From Evansella halocellulosilytica (GTDB taxonomy: Bacteria; Bacillota; Bacilli; Bacillales; Salisediminibacteriaceae), in the NCBI RefSeq assembly GCF_002335745.1, contig NZ_NIST01000001.1:1-64000 (forward strand): a stretch of 64,000 nt of DNA, in the 5' to 3' direction. The position numbers and the translations under genes were made by a program. Below, piece by piece: positions 58,973-64,000 of this stretch. The notes beneath the pieces are model-generated. The model had not been told where the DNA came from. It did not search any database and saw only the letters and a list, made by a program, of their open reading frames with translations. How positions within the stretch are numbered: position 1 is the first letter of the stretch; the number at the start of each line of letters is the position of its first letter.

Positions 58973-60310
58973 GAAAAGCGCAAGGCGCCCGCCTATCGGC
59001 GACACTCTTTACCTGCGACGAGTAACCGCAGGAGCAACGAGCGATTCTTCATTGATTTCTCTACGAGCTGCTTCGACGCATTCTCTTCTTCGATTGATCT
59101 TGCAGAGGAAGAAGCACGGGGTCTGCGACGAGTAATCGCAGGAGCAACGAGCGATTCTTCGCTGATTTCTCTACGAGCTGCTTCGACGCATTCTCTTCTT
59201 CGATTGATCTTGCAGAGAAAGAAGCACGGGGTCTGCGACGAGTAATCGCAGGAGCAACAAGCGATTCTTCGTTGATTTCTCTACGAGCTGCTTCGACGCA
59301 TTCTCTTCTTCGATTGATCTTGCAGAGAAAGAAGCACATAGTCTGCAACGAGTAATCGCAGGAGCAAATCTTTTCGTGCGACGAGTAACCGCAGGAGCAA
59401 CGAGCGATTCTTCATTGATTTCTCTACGAGCTGCTTCGACGCATTCTCTTCTTCGATTGATCTTGCAGAGGAAGAAGCACGGGGTCTGCGACGAGTAACC
59501 GCAGGAGCACTGTTTTTCTGCGACGAGTAATCGCAGGAGCAACAAGCGATTCTTCATTGATTTCTCTACGAGCTGCTTCGACGCATTCTCTTCTTCGATT
59601 AATCTTGCAGAGGAAGAAGCACGGGGTCTGCGACGAGTAACCGCAGGAGCAAATCTTTTCGTGCGACGAGTAATCGCAGGAGCAACGAGCGACTCTTCGC
59701 TGGTTTCTCTACGAGCTGCTTCGACGCATTCTCTTCTTCGATTGATCTTGCAGAGAAAGAAGCACATAGTCTGCAACGAGTAACCGCAGGAGCAACGAGC
59801 GACTCTTCGCTGATTTCTCTACGAGCTGCTTCGACGCATTCTCTTCTTCGATTGATCTTGCAGAGGAAGAAGCACGGGGTCTGCGACGAGTAATCGCAGG
59901 AGCAAATCTTTTCGTGCGACGAGTAACCGCAGGAGCAACGAGCGATTCTTCGCTGATTTCTCTACGAGCTGCTTCGACGCATTCTCTTCTTCGATTGATC
60001 TTGCAGAGAAAGAAGCACGGGGTCTGCGACGAGTAATCGCAGGAGCAACGAGCGATTCTTCGCTGATTTCTCTACGAGCTGCTTCGACGCATTCTCTTCT
60101 TCGATTGATCTTGCAGAGAAAGAAGCACGGGGTCTGCGACGAGTAATCGCAGGAGCAACAAGCGATTCTTCGCTGATTTCTCTACGATCTGCTTCGACGC
60201 ATTCTCTTCTTCGATTGATCTTGCAGAGAAAGAAGCACAAAGTCTGCGACGAGTAACCGCAGGAGCACTGTTTTTCTGCGACGAGTAACCGCAGGAGCAA
60301 GCGCTGCCTC
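58973..60310. repeat. Composite tandem array: 10 long units and 16 short hairpin units
   Basis: The marker CTTCGACGCATTCTC recurs at about 59071, 59181, 59291, 59434, 59576, 59719, 59829, 59972, 60082 and 60192, giving spacings of 110 or 142-143 bp. The difference is an extra 33-bp module holding a second GCGACGAGTAAYCGCAGGAGCA unit plus AATCTTTTCGT or CTGTTTTTCT; I count 16 of these short units. Each forms a CTGCGA...TCGCAG stem. Because 110 is not a multiple of three, every ORF across the array changes frame between units, so it is not coding. The array opens after AAAAGCGCAAGGCGCCCGCC, a common Bacillaceae repeat start. Confidence 0.9.
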
Positions 60311-60530
60311 TTCCTCTTCTAGTATCACTTTGAAGCTAGATCCGTCAACCGGGCAATACGCCACGTTCTGTGTCATGACCGGCATTAGGACGTCCTGTCC
60401 GTCGAGGCAAATCGCTAGATCACATCTTCGGCTAAAACCCCCCGCGTCCTGCGGGAGCGACGAAGTCAGCACATCCGTGTGGAAGCTCGTGTAGTAAACG
60501 CTCGTGCCTGAAGTCTAGACAACAATCGAG
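60311..60530. repeat. Right flank of the array, probable second half of an interrupted dispersed repeat
   Basis: Contains CCGCGTCCTGCGGGAGCGAC followed by GAAGTCAGCACATCCGTGTG, wording I recognise from dispersed Bacillaceae intergenic repeats, whose usual opening AAAAGCGCAAGGCGCCCG stands at 58973 on the array's other side. This suggests that the array expanded inside, or was inserted into, such a repeat. No gene is supported here. Confidence 0.45.
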
Positions 60531-60619
60531 AGATTGAAATTTTATACTATCTTAACCTTTAAAAAGAGGAATGTGCCACAATCCCTTTAGAAACGTGCTT
60601 TAGGATTAGCTGCTTGAAG

Positions 60620-60653
60620 GCAGAGTGAGGTTATGTTGATAACACTCACTCTG
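60620..60653. terminator. Stem-loop downstream of the binding-protein pseudogene
   Basis: GCAGAGTGAGGTTAT (from 60620) pairs with ATAACACTCACTCTGC (to 60653) with a single bulged A and a 4-nt loop. It lies ~90 bp past the pseudogene stop; no clear T run follows on either strand. Confidence 0.5.
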
Positions 60654-60746
60654 CTATCCTTAAAGAAGTAGCTATACGGATTCACTGTTTTTTTGCAACA
60701 TCGCTTCCTCCATACAAGGTCTGAACATTTCTGTTTAATTTTTCCT

Positions 60747-62209
60747 TTACTCGATCCTTACATCTCTCAAGAACGGGAAGCTGCTTGGGTACTGGAAGAA
60801 TCCGTGGATATTTTCCCGCAGTCCTGCCAACAGGACGGAATGGTATAAAGGTACGATTGGTGCATCGTCTACGATTAACTGCTGCGCTTCAACATAAAGA
60901 TCAAGGCGTTCGTTGTCATCAGTGGACTGTCTTGCCTTCTCTAATAATGAATCAACTTTATCATTGGCATAAAAAGAGCGATTCCCTGGGCTACCTGCGT
61001 TATCAGAGTGAAACATTGGATAAAGGCCGTAGTCCGCGTCTAAAGTTACGGTACCCCAGCTTCCAACAAACATACCCACTTCGCCATTCGCCGTTGCTTC
61101 TAAATAAGTTCCGATTTCTAGCGTTTCAATACTGATCTCGATTCCTATTTCACTTAATTGAGCCTGAACAAGCTCTGCGATGTTAGATGTATTGCGATCA
61201 TAGGTTAGAATGGTTGCACTGAAACCTTCATCAAAACCCGCTTCCTCCATTAACTCCTTTGCTTTATCTATATCATGCTCAATCTCATCAATATCCTCAT
61301 TATAGCCGAACACTGTCGGAGCTAATGGCCCCTTTGCAGGCAGTCCCACTCCATCCAGAGCTCCCTGGATTATTTCATCTTTCTTGATTGCCATCGCTAT
61401 CGCCTGACGTACCTGAAGATTGTCAAAAGGCTCTATTTCAACATTCATGCCTACATAAGTCATGCTGGCACTCTCTGATTCTTTCACATATGTTGCATCA
61501 TTGGCATTAATCTCACTAATATCATTAGCATTTACAGGATAAACGATATCCGCTGCCCCCGTCTGTAATTCTCCTATCCTCGTTAAATCCTCGGGAACCA
61601 CTTTAAAGGTAACAGACGCGGTCTGTACTTCGCTGCCCCAGTAATCCTCGTTTTTTACTAGCTTCGTATATTCCCCGCTCACTCTTTCTTCAAATTTGAA
61701 ATATCCTGTTCCGAATGGATTTTCATTCACTGCCGTCAAGAGATTCCCTCCATTCTCAATTGTTTTATAATCTTCATTAATGGAGTTCAGGCTAATCATA
61801 TGCCCACCCGGGTGCGCTAAATGGGATGGCAATGCGGAAAACGGATACTCAGTCGTAATATATACTGTATATTCATCAACAACCTCAACCGTTTCAATCA
61901 TATTAAACAAGAAAGAAAGTGGTGACCCTACATCCGGGTCACGAACTCGATCTAAATTAGCCTTAACAGTTTCTGCGTTGAATTTACTTCCGTCGTGAAA
62001 AAAAAACGTCCTCCCTAAGCTTTGCTTCCCAAACCGTATCCCCTATGGGTTCAAGACTCTCTGCCAGAGCCGGCTGAATTTCTAAGTCTGTATTTAATTC
62101 TACTAAAGTATCATACATAGCATTCATGACATAAAGTGAATTTCCATCGTTAGCTCACCACCAACACAGTTAACACCAAGAATAATAAAATACTCAGCTT
62201 TTTTTTCAT
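60747..62209 (-). pseudogene. Broken peptide/nickel-type ABC transporter substrate-binding protein (SBP_bac_5)
   Basis: Minus-strand translation shows three pieces. ATG 62209, behind GGGAGAGAGAAT, begins a signal peptide (MKKKLSILLFLVLTVLVVS) that meets TAA at once. A second frame then gives the mature start DGNSLYVMNAMYDTLVEL and LAESLEPIGDTVWEAKLRED; the usual lipobox and ~40 residues before it are deleted. At 61999-62007 a run of nine Ts (eight would keep frame: REDVFFHDGSKFNAETVK) shifts into the long remaining frame, 387 codons ending at 60747 with typical DppA/OppA features (VRQAIAMAIKKDEII, PLAPTVFGYN, AKELMEEAGF). No permease or ATPase genes accompany it. The C-terminal three quarters is well preserved, so decay is recent. 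Confidence 0.85.
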
Positions 62210-62717
62210 ATTCTCTCTCCCTTTTCCTTAAAACTTTCCTAAGTATTTTCAATGTAGCAATTTACCTAACTAATATATATTAAACTTTTTAAATTTATGT
62301 AAAAAGTGTAGAATGATTCTTGAATCCGTGATGAATGATTTTATTTTTTGTATGAATCCTAAAAGTATTTCGATTTAACTTGGTGAAGTAAATACTCGAA
62401 TTCGTTACTAGCCGACGCTTTCACTCCAAAGCACAAGTCCGATTATCTACTCGTGCAGCACTTGTGCCTAGAGGTGAAGGTGAGTAGGTGATGGCATATC
62501 AACACGTGTTATTACGGAATCAGGATATATAAAGATTTCCATTTTCACCGACTAACAACAAACGAGCAGATAACCAAAATAGTCACCTGCTCATGCTAAT
62601 TTATTCTGTTAAAACAGCATAAATGTTATTTTCATAAAAGAAAAAGTAACCTTACAATAGTCTTCCATCTACCTTATATAAATTCATCATGTAAATGGTA
62701 AATTGCCTAAAAATTTA
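62210..62717. other. Intergenic region without a recognisable gene
   Basis: About 500 AT-rich bases between the pseudogene and the YfcC-family gene. It presumably holds the pseudogene's promoter. GAGCAG (62564-62569) and CTGCTC (62587-62592) could form a short stem that would serve as weak terminator for the gene ending at 62718. I saw no ORF with protein-like content. Confidence 0.5.
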
Positions 62718-64000
62718 TTAAAATGGTCCTAAATTTATAGCGAGAGCGACCATCAGTGCAATCGCCCCAATGACGACCCAAATGAATAATAAAGGCAGCA
62801 TAAACTTTAACCACTTTACCCATGAAACTCCTGCCACAGCTATACTAGCCATCAATATTCCAGAAGTAGGTGCGATCGTGTTCGTAAATCCATCCCCCAT
62901 GTTATATGCAAGTACAGCAATCTGCCTTGGGATCTGGATCACATCCGCAAGCGGTGCCATGATTGGCATAACGATAGCAGCTTGTCCACTGCCAGAAGTG
63001 ATGATCAGATTAAACAATAAATTAAACCCATACATACTTAACGCACCGATAGCTGCAGGAAGAGGTTCGATAATTGAAGAAATACCATGCACTACGCTAT
63101 CGAGTATTTGCCCGTTTTCAAGGACTACTACAATAGATCGTGCGAGCCCTACAATTAGAGCTGCGTATACCATTCCTTGAGCACCTTTGACAAATTTTTT
63201 GACAAAGTCATTTCCATTAATCTTAGAAATCACAGCTGTACCGATCCCAATGATCAGAAATATTGCCGCCATTTCATTTAAGCCCCAGTCTGCTCGGAAG
63301 ACCCCAACGGTATATGTTGTTAAGCATAATGCGAAATAGAACAGAATCATTTTTCTAGTACGAGTAAATGGTAGAACATCGTCCTCATTACTGTTACGAT
63401 CATCACTAAAAAGCTTATCCCCCATAACACTTTTTCCAGGATCTCTTTCAATTTTTTTAATGTAGTGAAGAATATATAGAATGGAGGATACGAGGATACA
63501 TAAATAAATGATAAATCGGAACCATAGAGCACTGAACACTGGCAGACCTGCAATTTCCTGTCCAAAACCAGTTGTTATAGGATCAAGCCCCGCCACAGTA
63601 TAACCAGAGTAAGCACCTAAATAAACTAAGGCAACACCTACAATGGCATCCAGTTTAAACGCTTTGGCAATTACAATGCCTACAGGAATAAAAGCGATCA
63701 CAGCTGTATGCAATATTCCTAGAAAGCCTGCAATAGAAAAAACAGTACAAACAGATATGACAAGGAGAATTTTTCTGTCCTTCGTTTTATCTATCAAGCG
63801 CATAATACCAGCATTAATTGCACCTGATGATTCAATAATCGCAAACGAACCTCCTATTATTAAAACAAGGAAAATAATATTCGCTGACGCGATCATCCCT
63901 TCTTGGATCGCAATAAATAAATCCATAAACCCAACAGGGTTCCCTTCAACATCCGTATAGCTACCAGGAATAACTGTAGGAACCAACCCTTCATCCTCTC
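62718..64000 (-). CDS. YfcC / DcuC-family (C4-dicarboxylate anaerobic carrier-like) transporter, N-terminus beyond window
   Basis: At least 427 codons, open to the right edge; the family has ~470-500 residues, so ~40 N-terminal residues lie outside (the frame continues upstream of TTG 63986 as EDEG). About ten hydrophobic segments; IPGSYTDVEGNPVGFMDLFIAIQEGM near the start, LVYLGAYSGYTVAGLDPITTGFGQEIAGLP in the middle and ITSGSGQAAIVMPIMAPLADV near residue 335 are YfcC family marks. Substrates reported for relatives include dicarboxylates, short peptides and amino acids; not decided here. No linked peptidase is visible inside the window. Confidence 0.85.
   Translation of the reverse strand, partial: EDEGLVPTVIPGSYTDVEGNPVGFMDLFIAIQEGMIASANIIFLVLIIGGSFAIIESSGAINAGIMRLIDKTKDRKILLVISVCTVFSIAGFLGILHTAVIAFIPVGIVIAKAFKLDAIVGVALVYLGAYSGYTVAGLDPITTGFGQEIAGLPVFSALWFRFIIYLCILVSSILYILHYIKKIERDPGKSVMGDKLFSDDRNSNEDDVLPFTRTRKMILFYFALCLTTYTVGVFRADWGLNEMAAIFLIIGIGTAVISKINGNDFVKKFVKGAQGMVYAALIVGLARSIVVVLENGQILDSVVHGISSIIEPLPAAIGALSMYGFNLLFNLIITSGSGQAAIVMPIMAPLADVIQIPRQIAVLAYNMGDGFTNTIAPTSGILMASIAVAGVSWVKWLKFMLPLLFIWVVIGAIALMVALAINLGPF

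Noticed and set aside
58973-60310. CRISPR array
   Set aside because: The would-be spacers are themselves repeated nearly identically from unit to unit, units are far longer than CRISPR repeats, and no cas gene is near.
59061-60472. Several minus-strand ORFs of 95-200 residues with repeats such as KINRRRECVEAARRE
   Set aside because: They lie wholly in the tandem array, whose 110-bp period shifts frame at each unit, have no ribosome sites, and exist only because the repeat lacks stops in some frames.
61780-61998. + strand 72-residue ORF across the pseudogene
   Set aside because: Antisense to clearly recognisable SBP_bac_5 sequence; not a gene.

Overview
The window looks like chromosome of a low-GC, spore-former-type Firmicute, most likely an alkaliphilic or haloalkaliphilic Bacillaceae (Bacillus / Alkalihalobacillus / Halalkalibacter group). 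The grounds are strong AGGAGG-type ribosome sites, frequent TTG starts, short lipobox signal peptides, an LPxTG surface enzyme with a very acidic ectodomain, and dispersed intergenic repeats of the kind common in these genomes. Species cannot be fixed from sequence reading alone.

Region by region (kb): 0-3.3, two copies of a dispersed repeat, then a + strand operon for a split HcnAB/opine-oxidase-type flavo-iron-sulfur dehydrogenase (BFD [2Fe-2S] protein, HcnA-like [2Fe-2S] protein, FAD subunit) followed by an ornithine cyclodeaminase-family reductase: D-amino acid, opine or hydroxyproline catabolism. 3.4-10.0, a 2214-residue cell-wall-anchored two-headed amylopullulanase. 10.25-12.23, an IS200/IS605-family element with divergent tnpA and tnpB. 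12.4-12.9, an FMN reductase.

13-33, a minus-strand carbohydrate-scavenging block: GH38-like/DUF5054 protein, LacI regulator, PHP hydrolase, two complete CUT1-type sugar ABC importers without their ATPase, sugar epimerase, aldo-keto reductase, an unrecognised beta-rich protein, PIG-L deacetylase, AraC regulator, PfkB kinase and GH4 glycosidase. Three perfect TTAAACCGGTTTAA operators tie part of it together. Between the genes lie short decayed gene fragments. 33-41.5, myo-inositol catabolism (iolG-B-C-A-D-E and a LacI regulator in one direction). 41.8-47.3, directly upstream and in the same direction, an FbpABC/AfuABC-type importer with an inositol-monophosphatase-family enzyme and a HAD phosphatase. 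I read 34-47 kb as one functional unit: import of a phosphorylated polyol or sugar (inositol phosphate being the natural candidate), dephosphorylation, then inositol breakdown. Similar AAGCGCTT palindromes precede both operons.

48-50, a three-gene unknown membrane operon and its TetR repressor, sharing a 20-bp operator; in the TetR promoter the operator fills the -35/-10 spacer. 50-56, an unknown membrane protein, a secreted lipase, a small HTH/membrane-protein pair, an Rrf2 regulator with a thioredoxin-reductase-like flavoprotein, and a methyltransferase. 55.8-59.0, IclR regulator, APC permease and creatininase-family hydrolase, with a palindromic operator just downstream of a good sigma-A promoter. 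59-60.5, a composite noncoding tandem array (10 long units at 110- or 143-bp spacing, 16 short hairpin units) nested in another dispersed repeat. 60.7-62.2, a decayed oligopeptide-type binding-protein gene (internal deletion plus poly-T frameshift). 62.7-64.0, a YfcC/DcuC-family transporter running off the right edge.
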